From: Peribacillus frigoritolerans
Lineage (GTDB): Bacteria > Bacillota > Bacilli > Bacillales > DSM-1321
DNA length: 64,000 nt
Reading direction: 5' to 3'
Assembly (NCBI RefSeq): GCF_040250305.1
Contig: NZ_CP158190.1
Location: 5,302,001 to 5,366,000, forward strand
Shown here: positions 25,299 to 34,586 of the stretch, piece by piece
Numbering within the stretch: position 1 is the first letter of the stretch
How the letters are laid out: each line of letters starts with the position of its first letter
The notes under the pieces: model-generated
The model's database searches: none
The model's input: only the letters and a program-made list of their open reading frames with translations
Told to the model about the DNA's origin: nothing
Translations under genes and position numbers: made by a program

Positions 25299-27064
25299 TC
25301 TTCCTTCATTTGTTTAAAGTAATCAGAGCGCAACACTTGATCACTCAGATCAATCTCCTTTTGGTCTTCTGGTGAAAATTCTCCGACCTTTCCTTCCCCA
25401 TTTATTTTCATTTGAGAACCATAATCCCCTTTTAATATCAAAGCATCGCCATCTTCGCCATCCAGCATGCTCTCTCCAAAGTATGAAGAACTCTTAATAT
25501 TGAACAGATCATATAGAGTTGGTAAAATATCGATTTGGCCCGCTACCTTATCAATCGTTCTCCCTTCCATATCCTCCTGATAAATGATCACGGGAATGGG
25601 CATATATTTTTCAATCCACTCTTCATCGCTAATTTTACTACCGTAATACGCTTCAACCTCGTGTTTATCTTTTAAAAATAGCCCATCATGATCTCCGTAT
25701 ATGACAATCACGCTGTCTTTCAATTTCCCGTCATCCTTCAACCTCTTTACGAAATCCCCGATGGCTGAATCTGTATAATGAATGGCTTCAAAATATTTAG
25801 TCAGGTAACTGTTCTCTTTTCCAGCTTCAGGCTTCAATGTTATCTGTTCCTTTGGCAGCGAAAAAGGTACATGGCTGGTCAATGTAACGAAAAAAGCGTA
25901 ATAGGGATTTTGTTTATCTTTTAAGAAATCATAGCTTTGCTTGAAGAAACTGCGGTCTCCCAATCCCATCGAAATCATCTCATCTTGCGACATATCCTCT
26001 ATGGAAAGATAGTCATCAAACCCTAGCGAGGGATATGCATGCTGCCTATTCCAAAAGTCTTCTTCATCTCCGTGGAAAGCAAAACTTTGATAATCCGACT
26101 TTTTTAATTCCTTAGCAAGACCCGGAAAATCATTATATGGGAATCGAAAAAAGGTCGCACCCTGCTTTAAAGGAAATAATCCGGTATTCACGATAAGCTC
26201 TCCGTCAGATGAATTCCCAAATACCGTCTGTGGATAAACATGGGGAAAGTACAGCCCCCCTTTCGCCAGTTCATTCATGAATGGCGTGACCTCCTGCCCG
26301 GCACTGCTTTGAAATAGCGGAAACGCCTGTAAAGATTCCACCTGAATGATGATAAGATTCTTCCCCTCCAAGGAGCCTGAATGCCCATTTTCCGTTCTTT
26401 TCTTTTTATTGAAGTAATCAGAAACGGCCTTCTTTTCTTGCAAAGACATTCCATGCCTTCCCGAGTCAGTAAAGTAGGCATACGTATCCAATGCGTGATG
26501 ACCGATCGGGCCCCAGTTTCGCAAGAAGGTATTCGCCTCATAGCGCCTGGTTATATCTACTTTGTCGATAAAAATGTTCTTGACCGGCTTCAATCCTGCT
26601 ATCATCAGGAATATTATGGCCGGTACAAGCGCCATATGCTTGAGGGGGTATTTTTTCTTCACAAATGACTCAGCAATTGGAATGCCTACCAGAAGAAAGA
26701 TTGCATCCTTCATTTCCATCATACTGAATATACTTTCACCAAGCCCATTCAGGTTGCTTTTTTGCATCCACATATAGGATGTTATAGGTGTCGAATAATA
26801 ACGGTAAAACCAGATGTCCCCAAGGAAAAAGACCATGATCGAAAGAAGGAAAACTGAAAAAATGATGCCTTTTACGATTCGATTCGATATCCATTCCTTC
26901 AGATAAACAATAAAACCGGCAACACCGATGATTATCGTAATTATCCCAATAGAAAGACCGTTACCCATCCTATCATTCGTATAAATGAAAAGTATGGCCA
27001 CGATTGAGAATGACAATAACTCAAATAGCCTCTCCTTCAAGCGTTGTTTACGGTTATTCTTCAT
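25280..27064 (-). CDS. LtaS-family polyglycerolphosphate lipoteichoic acid synthase/sulfatase-fold protein
   Basis: A 594-residue membrane enzyme with about five N-terminal helices (1-185) and a large extracellular sulfatase-fold domain. The family moves glycerol phosphate from phosphatidylglycerol onto lipoteichoic acid. Metal- and substrate-binding features are present: VESLQ (metal Glu), FWNR, and YGDHDG (metal Asp-His). The nucleophile position is unusual: the LtaS GKTSD motif reads GNSSD here, so the catalytic threonine is serine (Ser285). It could be a YvgJ-type primase, a divergent LtaS or a different phosphoglycerol transferase. ATG at 27064 has AGGAG only one base away, so the true start may be internal. 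Confidence 0.82.
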   Translation of the reverse strand: MKNNRKQRLKERLFELLSFSIVAILFIYTNDRMGNGLSIGIITIIIGVAGFIVYLKEWISNRIVKGIIFSVFLLSIMVFFLGDIWFYRYYSTPITSYMWMQKSNLNGLGESIFSMMEMKDAIFLLVGIPIAESFVKKKYPLKHMALVPAIIFLMIAGLKPVKNIFIDKVDITRRYEANTFLRNWGPIGHHALDTYAYFTDSGRHGMSLQEKKAVSDYFNKKKRTENGHSGSLEGKNLIIIQVESLQAFPLFQSSAGQEVTPFMNELAKGGLYFPHVYPQTVFGNSSDGELIVNTGLFPLKQGATFFRFPYNDFPGLAKELKKSDYQSFAFHGDEEDFWNRQHAYPSLGFDDYLSIEDMSQDEMISMGLGDRSFFKQSYDFLKDKQNPYYAFFVTLTSHVPFSLPKEQITLKPEAGKENSYLTKYFEAIHYTDSAIGDFVKRLKDDGKLKDSVIVIYGDHDGLFLKDKHEVEAYYGSKISDEEWIEKYMPIPVIIYQEDMEGRTIDKVAGQIDILPTLYDLFNIKSSSYFGESMLDGEDGDALILKGDYGSQMKINGEGKVGEFSPEDQKEIDLSDQVLRSDYFKQMKEEKKEDD

Positions 27065-27215
27065 GCTCCTGCCACTTTCCTCTTCATTATTTCCAAGCCT
27101 TGGTTAAGCCTGATTGCGGAAGATTACTTATAAATATTACTTAGCGTTGCCATTTATGAGAAGTTGCACACAGAAAACGCATAAATATTTGGCACTAATG
27201 ACTTCCTTTATAAAC

Positions 27216-27250
27216 AAAAAGCCTTCATCACTAAAAGGATGAGGGCTTTG
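27216..27250 (-). terminator. Terminator of the secA2-slaP operon
   Basis: AAAGCC-TTCATC (27218-27229) pairs with GATGAG-GGCTTT (27238-27249); a T run follows on the minus strand. Confidence 0.85.
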
Positions 27251-27307
27251 CTTTGGATCTCCGGTAAAATAGCTGCCGGTTGCCGCTAGACTCATGCGGG
27301 TATTTCC

Positions 27308-27757
27308 CTACTTTCTCTTCCATTCAAAAGCAATCTTCCAACCTTTATCAGTAATCGATTCCGCCAACATATCCCCTTCCTCGAATAAGAAACGCCATGG
27401 CATGCTTGAAAGTGCTGGAAGTTCACCAAGCTCTGAAAGATCGAATGCCTTCTTTGCGAGGAATTTTCCATCTCCATCAACTAACAGTAAATCCACGATA
27501 TCAAAACTGACAGCTTTCTCTATTGAATTTCGTAGAAAAGCCTCTATGATTACATCATCTTCCACCCTAGTCAGCTTGATGCCGGATAATGAAATTTGGT
27601 TCGGTTTTAATGCAGGAAGCCTTTGATGGTGGAATTTATATACATATTCTTCTTGCTTGGAAATTTCCCACCCCTTGTGAAACATCAGGGCAGTATGAAC
27701 GGTGTCATCCTGATCTGATAACTTTTGTGTATTATCCTTTTTTCCCAATAAACTCAT
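27308..27757 (-). CDS. slaP: Accessory Sec system S-layer assembly protein SlaP
   Basis: A 149-residue soluble protein with no signal peptide, matching the SlaP type that works with SecA2 to secrete S-layer proteins in Bacillus anthracis (established knowledge). Recognisable pieces are HKGWEISKQEEYVYKFHHQRLPALKPNQISLSG and FDLSELGELPALSSMPWRFLFE, and a repeat-like layout of two beta-rich halves. Its ATG overlaps the secA2 stop by four bases (ATGA), showing tight coupling. No S-layer structural gene is in the window. Identity is by recollection of family features, not alignment. Confidence 0.82.
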   Translation of the reverse strand: MSLLGKKDNTQKLSDQDDTVHTALMFHKGWEISKQEEYVYKFHHQRLPALKPNQISLSGIKLTRVEDDVIIEAFLRNSIEKAVSFDIVDLLLVDGDGKFLAKKAFDLSELGELPALSSMPWRFLFEEGDMLAESITDKGWKIAFEWKRK

Positions 27758-30132
27758 CGTTCCTCACCCTCCAAAGCAGCTTCATCTTCCTGATTGCTTT
27801 TCATATACTCCATAAAACGGATGCTTATCTCCGACTCAATTTTACTTAATAGAAGGTTAAATTGACTGAGAGCTGCTTTTTCAAACAACGTATATGGGTC
27901 CTGCTGACCATATCCGCTTAAACCAACGCCTTCCTTCACACTGTTCATTTGATCCAGGTGGTTCATCCAATTTGTATCGATATGCTGAAGCATGAAAGCG
28001 CGCAACTGGTTTCCCCATTCTGCATCGTTCTGAAAGATCACCAGTCTCGATTCAAATTCACCTAAAGCATCCAACGCCATTCCTTCTATTTTGCCTACTA
28101 AATCCTGCAAATCACTTGCCTGCCATCCCAACGACTGGAAAACAGGGGAAAGCTCTTCAATAAAGGCAGAGGAACCAGGTTCCATCTTATCTTCAGGGGA
28201 ATATTTCACTGTAAGCCGAGTAATGTATTTTTCGATATATTCAAGTAAAATGGCCGACACCCGTCCAGGCTCCATATCAAGAATCCGATCTCTCATTGCA
28301 TAGATGATTTTACTCTGCTCATTTAATGCATGCTCTAACTTCAATAAATGGTAACGGCTTGATTGATGCATTTGCTCTACCGTTTCCTGAACCATTTTAA
28401 CGAATTTATCGGGTGCAGGGCTCAGCACCAATCCATTTTCATCTATTTTGATTTTCTTGATATAACGTCCGATTTCTTCTTCATCATAGTAATCAAACAA
28501 GTCATCTTCCAAAGAAATGATGAATTGTGTTGAACCAGGATCACCCTGCCGGCCGGAACGTCCTCTTAGCTGCATATCGATCCGACGGCTCTCGTGTCGC
28601 TCCGTACCGATAATATGAAGGCCGCCCAATTCCTTGACATCATCTCCAAGTATTATATCCGTTCCTCGCCCAGCCATGTTCGTAGCCAGCATCACTTGAT
28701 TTTTTTGCCCGGCATTCGCGATGATTTCCGCTTCATCCTCTTCCGTCTTCGCATTTAGGATTTGATGTTTAATTTTCCCCTTCTCTAGTTGAACCGAAAT
28801 TTTTTCAGATTGCTCAATGGAGGTCGTTCCGATCAGTATGGGTCTGCCTCCACCATGAATCCGTTTTACTTCCGAGACGATTTTATTGATTTTGCTTGTT
28901 TCATCTTTATAAATCAAATCTACCTCATCAACTCGAATAATAGGCTCATTAGTTGGAATTTCAATGACGGGGAGCTGATATATTTCCCGGAATTCAGACT
29001 TTGATGGCATGGCACTGCCTGTCATCCCAGACATTGAATGATATAATCGAAAATAATTTTGGACGGTAATCATAGCCTGTGTTTCATTCTCTTCGGAAAT
29101 CTCCAAGCCCTCTTTTGCCTCAATCGCTTGATGAAGCCCCTCACTGAAGCTTCGCCCTTCCATCACCCTGCCTGTGAATTTATCGATGATTGCAATCTTT
29201 TCATCGATGACAATGTAGTCGACATCCAATTTCATGATTGCATGGGCTTTTAGCGCCTGTGTAACATTATGTAATAGCTCTTGATGCTCGATTCCATATA
29301 GATTGTCGATACCAAAGGCCGCTTCAATCTTGGAAGCCCCTTGATCCGTGAAAAAGGCGGACTTTGAATCGATGTAAATCTCGTAATCCTCATTTTCTAC
29401 AAATGACTTCATGATTTGTGCCGTGATCTGGTGAAGCTCGGTTCCGTCACTTGCCCTGCCCGCAATGATTAATGGTGTCCTCGCTTCATCAATCAGGATG
29501 CTGTCAATCTCATCGACAATGGCAAATCGGTGTCCTCTTTGAACCTTGTCTTCTCTTCGGTAGACCATATTATCACGCAAATAATCAAAACCGAACTCTG
29601 TTGCCGTCCCATACGTGATATCCGCCGCATACGCATCACGTTTCGCGGAAGGCCCCATTTGGGAAATGTTCAAATCAACCGTCAAACCTAGATATTCTAG
29701 AATTTGTCCCATCAATTCTTTATCACGTCTGGCCAAATATTCATTGGCCGTAATAATATGCACACCATTACCGTACAGTGCATGTAAATAGCTAGGCAAA
29801 GTGGAGACAAGCGTCTTCCCCTCGCCCGTATTCATTTGTGCAATGCCCCCTTCACTCAGGACAAAACCGCCTGCAAGCTGAACATCATGGTGCCTAAGAT
29901 TCAATACTCGCTTGGAAGCCTCCCTCACGACCGCAAAAGCTTCGGATTGTATATCCAATATATTAACACCAGCATCCAATACGCTTTTAAATCTATCCTT
30001 CATTCCGCTTAATTCCAGATCTGAATATCTTTCATATTTACCCTCTAGCCGATTCACTTCTTCTACCAACTTATAAATTCTCTTCAAGTCTTTAGAACCT
30101 TCTTTGAAGAACTTTTTCATACTGGATAGCAT
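27754..30132 (-). CDS. secA2: Accessory preprotein translocase ATPase SecA2
   Basis: A 792-residue SecA-family motor, shorter than housekeeping SecA (about 840) and lacking its zinc-binding C-terminal tail: it ends SNQEDEAALEGEER. NBD1 contains Walker A MNTGEGKTLVSTLP (about 95-110) and DEIDSILIDEARTPLIIAG. NBD2 has ATNMAGRGTDIILGDDV and QLRGRSGRQGDPGSTQF. A conserved helical scaffold follows. It probably drives export of a few proteins such as S-layer or wall proteins together with SlaP. AGGAGAG precedes ATG at 30132. Divergent from the alkaline phosphatase. Confidence 0.92.
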   Translation of the reverse strand: MLSSMKKFFKEGSKDLKRIYKLVEEVNRLEGKYERYSDLELSGMKDRFKSVLDAGVNILDIQSEAFAVVREASKRVLNLRHHDVQLAGGFVLSEGGIAQMNTGEGKTLVSTLPSYLHALYGNGVHIITANEYLARRDKELMGQILEYLGLTVDLNISQMGPSAKRDAYAADITYGTATEFGFDYLRDNMVYRREDKVQRGHRFAIVDEIDSILIDEARTPLIIAGRASDGTELHQITAQIMKSFVENEDYEIYIDSKSAFFTDQGASKIEAAFGIDNLYGIEHQELLHNVTQALKAHAIMKLDVDYIVIDEKIAIIDKFTGRVMEGRSFSEGLHQAIEAKEGLEISEENETQAMITVQNYFRLYHSMSGMTGSAMPSKSEFREIYQLPVIEIPTNEPIIRVDEVDLIYKDETSKINKIVSEVKRIHGGGRPILIGTTSIEQSEKISVQLEKGKIKHQILNAKTEEDEAEIIANAGQKNQVMLATNMAGRGTDIILGDDVKELGGLHIIGTERHESRRIDMQLRGRSGRQGDPGSTQFIISLEDDLFDYYDEEEIGRYIKKIKIDENGLVLSPAPDKFVKMVQETVEQMHQSSRYHLLKLEHALNEQSKIIYAMRDRILDMEPGRVSAILLEYIEKYITRLTVKYSPEDKMEPGSSAFIEELSPVFQSLGWQASDLQDLVGKIEGMALDALGEFESRLVIFQNDAEWGNQLRAFMLQHIDTNWMNHLDQMNSVKEGVGLSGYGQQDPYTLFEKAALSQFNLLLSKIESEISIRFMEYMKSNQEDEAALEGEER

Positions 30133-30249
30133 AGGGTTTTCTCTCCTATTATTTCAATTGAACTTTAGTGAAATTATATCAGTTAAGTATTTACTGTTTA
30201 TTAATTATCAACTCCATATTGTAATTATATAGAAATTCTTTCTTTTTTT

Positions 30250-30338
30250 GAAAGATAAATTACGCAAAAACCGACTGGATGCCGCTAACCGTGCTAAAAA
30301 GCTTAGCTCCATCCTGAATATCAGGGAGGGGTTTTTTT
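30250..30338 (+). promoter_or_regulatory. Structured leader with terminator ahead of the alkaline phosphatase (candidate attenuator/riboswitch)
   Basis: GGATG (30277-30281) pairs with CATCC (30310-30314), GCTAA (30284-30288) with TTAGC (30303-30307), and GCT with AGC inside, forming one long irregular arm. The same CTCCATCC strand (30307-30314) instead pairs with GGAGGGG-type sequence: CTCCATCCTGA (30307-30317), ATA, TCAGGGAGGGG (30321-30331), then seven T. The two folds are mutually exclusive and the terminator lies 51 bp before the start codon, the layout of transcription-attenuating riboswitches. The single-stranded ACGCAAA at 30262-30268 recalls a piece of c-di-GMP-I aptamers, but I cannot place the class. 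Confidence 0.5.
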
Positions 30339-30388
30339 ATCGATTTAGACAAATAATAGGAAGACTTTCACCCAATGGAGGATTACAG

Positions 30389-31804
30389 ATGAATAAGACA
30401 TCCAGACATAAACCGCATCGCTTTGGATTATTCGTTCTTATAATTTGTTTTATTTACATGAGCTCCCCTATTCAAGCAGAAACAAAAAACACCCCAAAGA
30501 ATGTCATATTGCTGATTGGCGACGGCATGGGGTTAGGGGCGATAGAAATTGCCCGGCAATTTGAATATGGAAAGACAGGTGTACTGCATTTGGAAAAACT
30601 GGAGCATGTTGCCCTGATGCGCACGTATTCCGCCAGTAATTACGTCACTGACTCGGCAGCAGGAGGATCTGCGATTGCCACTGGTGTAAAAACGAACAAT
30701 GAATCAATCGGTGTCGATGCCAATGGTTCCGAGGTCGATAGTGTATTGGATGCCTTTCAGAACAATGGAAAAAAAGTCGGGATCATCTCAACCAATATGG
30801 TAGTCGATGCCACGCCCGCTGCCTTTGGTGCAAGTGTTCCTAACCGCTGGACAGGTGGCGCAAATATCGCAAGGCAGCTCTTTGATAACCGGATCGACGT
30901 CATCCTCGGCGGAGGTGCCAGCTATTTTGAGGCGGATAAGCAGAATGGCGAGGATTTAATCGGTAAATTTAAACAAGCTGGCTATGGGATTACGACGACT
31001 AAAGAAGAACTTAGTTCCATAAATAAACCGGAAAAACTTTTAGGATTATTTCACCCTACCTATATGAATTTTAAACTGGATAAAGAAGTATTACATTCTC
31101 AAGAGCCATCTCTAACCGAAATGACATCCAAAGCGTTGGATATTTTATCACGGGGTGATAAGGGATTTTTCTTGATGGCCGAAGGTGCGCGTATTGACCA
31201 TATGGAGCATGCAGCCGATATCACTGGAATATGGAAAGAAACGATTGAATTTGACCAAACCGTGAAAAAGGTTGTCAATTGGGCAAAAAATCGTAATGAT
31301 ACCTTGATTGTTGTCCTTGCAGACCACGAAACAATGGGGACATCCGCTTCTGAAACAATGGATATCACTGCATTGAAAAAAATCAGGGTTTCATCTGAAT
31401 ATATGTCAAAACAACTCACATTCAATAAAAATAATGAAATCAATCCAGAAAGTGTCGTTTCCACATTCAAGAAGTATGCAAATATATCCCTTACTGAACA
31501 GGAAGTCGATCAATTCATCGATAACGTAAGAAAAAATAAAACGCTTGTCTATCCACAGCATCAAATAGATTGGGAAATCGGAAGCACCATCGCCAGGCAT
31601 TATAAGGCGGGTGTAGCTGATCGAAGCATACGTGCGGCCAGTTCCACAGGAGGACACACAGCCAATATGATTCCCGTTTTCGCTTCGGGTCCAGGCAGTG
31701 AAGCCTTTGATGGAGTCATTGAAAATACGGATATTTCGAAAATCATCACAAAAGCCGCCGGTGTTCCGTTCACACCCGGGCAGCATAAAACAACAGAGGA
31801 ATGA
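30389..31804 (+). CDS. Exported alkaline phosphatase
   Basis: A 471-residue alkaline phosphatase (PhoA superfamily) that releases phosphate from extracellular monoesters. A signal peptide (about 1-37, basic start, FGLFVLIICFIYMSSPIQAE) directs export. The active site is visible: LLIGDGMG (metal Asp), TDSAAGGSAIATGVKT (nucleophile Ser), MAEGARIDHMEHAAD and VVLADHETMG (metal ligands), and STGGHTANMIPVFASGPGS near the end. ATG at 30389 is chosen because GGAGG lies seven bases upstream and the signal peptide starts there; an upstream in-frame start at 30248 would read through the leader terminator. Related to B. subtilis PhoA/PhoB. Confidence 0.92.
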   Translation: MNKTSRHKPHRFGLFVLIICFIYMSSPIQAETKNTPKNVILLIGDGMGLGAIEIARQFEYGKTGVLHLEKLEHVALMRTYSASNYVTDSAAGGSAIATGVKTNNESIGVDANGSEVDSVLDAFQNNGKKVGIISTNMVVDATPAAFGASVPNRWTGGANIARQLFDNRIDVILGGGASYFEADKQNGEDLIGKFKQAGYGITTTKEELSSINKPEKLLGLFHPTYMNFKLDKEVLHSQEPSLTEMTSKALDILSRGDKGFFLMAEGARIDHMEHAADITGIWKETIEFDQTVKKVVNWAKNRNDTLIVVLADHETMGTSASETMDITALKKIRVSSEYMSKQLTFNKNNEINPESVVSTFKKYANISLTEQEVDQFIDNVRKNKTLVYPQHQIDWEIGSTIARHYKAGVADRSIRAASSTGGHTANMIPVFASGPGSEAFDGVIENTDISKIITKAAGVPFTPGQHKTTEE

Positions 31805-31924
31805 AATCATTACTTCCTTTTTTAAGTTTCTTTCTCATTAACCGTCTGGATTTTTTCGGTATTCTTTTCTTTTAAGTTGCGTTTACTCAAGATTTGGGGC
31901 ATTTCTTTGAAGTTTTGGAGCATT

Positions 31925-32272
31925 AACTCATGAGGTTGGTGGATCTGCTCGTTGATTTGCGATTTACTCGTGAGTTTAGCGCATTTACTCGTGAGGTTGG
32001 TGCTTTTACTCATGAGTTCGTGCTTTACTCGTGAGTTTAGCGCATTCACTCGCCAATTTGAGGCTTTTACTCGTGAATTTTGTGCTTTCACTCGTGAGTT
32101 TGCGCCTTTTACTCGTGAATTTTGTGCTTTTACTCGTGAGTTTGCGCCTTTTACTCGTGAGTTTGGTGCTATTACTCGTGAATTCGTCTTTACTCTTGAG
32201 TTTGGTGCTTTTACTCGCCAATTTGAGGCTTTTACTCTGAGTTTGCGCCTTTACTCGTGGATTTTGTGCTGT
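31925..32272. repeat. Tandem array of about 17 units of a 21-bp repeat
   Basis: Units run TTTACTCGTGAG-TTT followed by a variable GCGCCT/GGTGCT/TGTGCT tail. Starts I can place are near 31925, 31946, 31963, 31984, 32005, 32024, 32045, 32066, 32087, 32108, 32129, 32150, 32171, 32189, 32210, 32231 and 32250. Most are exactly 21 bp, a few 18-19. Each unit holds a small dyad ACTC-GT-GAGT. The array lies in the gap between two convergent genes. It translates into repetitive heptads on both strands because 21 is a multiple of three, but no start has a good SD, so I treat it as non-coding. Confidence 0.9.
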
Positions 32273-32301
32273 TTTCTTGTATTTACTATTTATAAGGACA
32301 A

Positions 32302-32328
32302 AAAAAGACGCCATACGTGACGTCCTAC
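32302..32328 (-). terminator. Probable terminator of the SpoIID/LytB-domain gene
   Basis: On the minus strand GACGTC...GCGTC can pair across a short loop, with one bulged T, followed by seven T, just past the gene end. Confidence 0.6.
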
Positions 32329-32332
32329 TCTT

Positions 32333-34402
32333 TCACTTTTTTATGTATTTTTTTAATACATACCCAATTTGGCTTCCCTTTTTCACTTTATACCATTCAT
32401 CTTGTTGAGCCAGTATCGTTACAGCTTGGTCCCTGTATAGATTGCCAATCGTTTCAGAAGATGCATTTCTACTTTCTTTAATAGATAATTTGCTTGCTGT
32501 CACTATTCCCGTCGTCTTCCTAATCGAGATTTTCGTTGAAATGGTTTTCTGATTGTCACTCTCATCCTTAGCGGAGATTTTTACCGTAAATATCCCGTTG
32601 GAGATATTTTTGAAATCCCAGGATGCCGATTGACTGCCTTTATTGAACTGCCTTTCATTAAGGATGCCGACAACCTTACCTTTACTGTTCTTGATTTCCA
32701 CCGTTACATTAGCGTTTTCATTAATTGTATACGTTATGTTCGCTTTCTCGGTACTGTAATCACCCGATGTATTGATATCGGTGATTTTAGGTGCCGACGT
32801 ATCTCTACTGATTTTTATCGCCATTGTTTCCAAACCTTCATTCCCGCCTCGGTCCATTGCTGATAATTCTGCTTCATATGTCCCGTTACTCACCGCTTTT
32901 GTGTTCCAGATTGCTGAATGGGTACCCTTTTTCATTGTTTGATCACGGACTGGGGTAGCTATAGATTTACCTTTACTATCTTTAATCGTGAGAGTTATCA
33001 CAGCATCTTCTTTTAGGGTGTATCTGATTCCAACATCATCATTTAAATGATCCGCCTTCGCTTTCATGTTTACTGAATTCGGCTCCTCCTTTACAACAAT
33101 ATCCTTTTTAGATCCGGCACTTGGTCCATATTCCTTTTCTATAATTGTGTCAGGATAATAAAAACCCAAAATATCTTGATATGAGTGTCCTGCTTCCGCT
33201 CTGTTTTTCGCTCCAAACTGACTTAGTCCGACCCCATGCCCATATCCTGATCCTTCGATTGCAATTTTGGAAGGATCGGAAGATGAATGGTCAACCAAAT
33301 AGCTTTTCATCACCTCTTGCCCCACCATGCCCCTGATTTTGGAAGCCGCTACATTAGTAAGCTTAACCGTTTGCTGCAAAAGGTTTCCCCTGTCATCTAC
33401 GAGATCCCTTACATAGAAATTCAGTTGGATGGAGCCTTTCGTAACACGGCCACCCGTTTTATCATCTGTAAAAGTTAACAAGGGAATCTCCGTTATTTTA
33501 ATATCTTTCTTCGCATATCCATTATTCTTCAGCCAAGCCTTCAGCTTCGGCACAACCTTTTTATCTTTTTCCTCTACACTTGTCCACCATTCTTCAGGTT
33601 TAGATAAATCCATTTTTGACAGGTCGATTTGCTGCTTGTCCAGCGTTATCGCCCAATTGGTTTTCGAATCATATAAATCTTTTTTTATAGATAGATATGC
33701 AAGAGGGTTGCCTCTTGACCAAACATTTGAATTCAATTCGGTCATTCCTCCATTGCTTGATGAAAAGAACGCTTCGATTATTTCGCCATCATGTTTGATT
33801 ACCATGCCCTTTGTCTGTTCAATGGCTGAATCAGTTCGATAGTGACCGGCAGCCCCGCCATATACTTGGTAAGAAACCGTATCATCAATGATTGTCGATT
33901 GATGGCGAAGTGCATACGTCCGAGCGGCAATCGCCTGTGCTTTTAAGGCTTCGGCATGCCAAAGTGCGGGCATCTCCAGCGGGACAACGCCCTTTAGATA
34001 ATCTTCAATGTAAACAGCATTGATTGGCCGGATGTAACCGTCCTCCGCTGTAAATGAAAATGAGCCTTGATACGGACGGCCGTTTATGGACAATGAAGCA
34101 TCAGGTTTTACTGGCATTACCTTAAAGGAAGCATAAGAACCCGTTTTCTTAGAGCCTTTGTAAACGGCAAGTTTAGCCGACTCCGCTTTCAAAGTCAGAC
34201 TTTCACCCGCCTTGATGAATATCTCTCCCATTGAATTACGGTAGTCCCCGGTTGCCGTTATTTTAACACTGGTTCTATTCCCCAAATAATTCTTCAGTTT
34301 CACTTCCATCGTTGTATTCTCTTCCGCTGCCGTTGCTTCATGAGAAGGAAATGCAAAAAAAATGATAAAGAAAGCGATAAACAAATACTTTAAACTTCTC
34401 AT
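32333..34402 (-). CDS. Secreted SpoIID/LytB-domain protein with Ig-like repeats and C-terminal SH3
   Basis: A 689-residue exported protein: signal peptide (about 1-26, ends ATAAEE), then a SpoIID/LytB domain (about 95-420) with INAVYIEDYLKGVVPLEMP, LKAQAIAARTYAL, FFSSSNGGMTE and GSGYGHGVGLSQFGAKNRAEAG. Two FlgD/Big-like Ig repeats (about 450-530 and 540-620) each carry an ...GTHSAIWNTKAVSNGTY or ...GSQSASWDFKNISNGIF core. An SH3b domain ends it (about 630-689). LytB enhances an amidase and SpoIID is a lytic transglycosylase; which applies here is unknown. No lytC amidase lies beside it, and position next to no sporulation gene argues against SpoIID proper. Confidence 0.85.
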   Translation of the reverse strand: MRSLKYLFIAFFIIFFAFPSHEATAAEENTTMEVKLKNYLGNRTSVKITATGDYRNSMGEIFIKAGESLTLKAESAKLAVYKGSKKTGSYASFKVMPVKPDASLSINGRPYQGSFSFTAEDGYIRPINAVYIEDYLKGVVPLEMPALWHAEALKAQAIAARTYALRHQSTIIDDTVSYQVYGGAAGHYRTDSAIEQTKGMVIKHDGEIIEAFFSSSNGGMTELNSNVWSRGNPLAYLSIKKDLYDSKTNWAITLDKQQIDLSKMDLSKPEEWWTSVEEKDKKVVPKLKAWLKNNGYAKKDIKITEIPLLTFTDDKTGGRVTKGSIQLNFYVRDLVDDRGNLLQQTVKLTNVAASKIRGMVGQEVMKSYLVDHSSSDPSKIAIEGSGYGHGVGLSQFGAKNRAEAGHSYQDILGFYYPDTIIEKEYGPSAGSKKDIVVKEEPNSVNMKAKADHLNDDVGIRYTLKEDAVITLTIKDSKGKSIATPVRDQTMKKGTHSAIWNTKAVSNGTYEAELSAMDRGGNEGLETMAIKISRDTSAPKITDINTSGDYSTEKANITYTINENANVTVEIKNSKGKVVGILNERQFNKGSQSASWDFKNISNGIFTVKISAKDESDNQKTISTKISIRKTTGIVTASKLSIKESRNASSETIGNLYRDQAVTILAQQDEWYKVKKGSQIGYVLKKYIKK

Positions 34403-34586
34403 TCCCCTTCATCCTCATTCCTTTTCTATTTATCTTTCAAATATTTTTGAATTAATCCTGTTCAATCCATTGGCATGAGAAAACTGTTTACTTGTGGTTA
34501 CTGAACTCTCTTTTACATTCTGTATGTACGACTCGTTATCCTTCAAATCCAGCTTTATTGTCGTAACAAATTGGAATCCACAACCT

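Noticed and set aside
30248..30388. N-terminal extension of the alkaline phosphatase from an upstream in-frame start
   Set aside because: It would translate the leader terminator and places 47 residues before the signal peptide; ATG at 30389 has a clear SD.
31925..32272. CRISPR array
   Set aside because: Units are contiguous with no unique spacers of constant length, and no cas genes are near.
31822..32314. Open frames on both strands across the 21-bp repeats, giving Lys/Ser/Thr-rich or Phe/Thr/Arg-rich heptad proteins
   Set aside because: They exist because the repeat length is a multiple of three. No start has a convincing Shine-Dalgarno site and both strands are open equally well.
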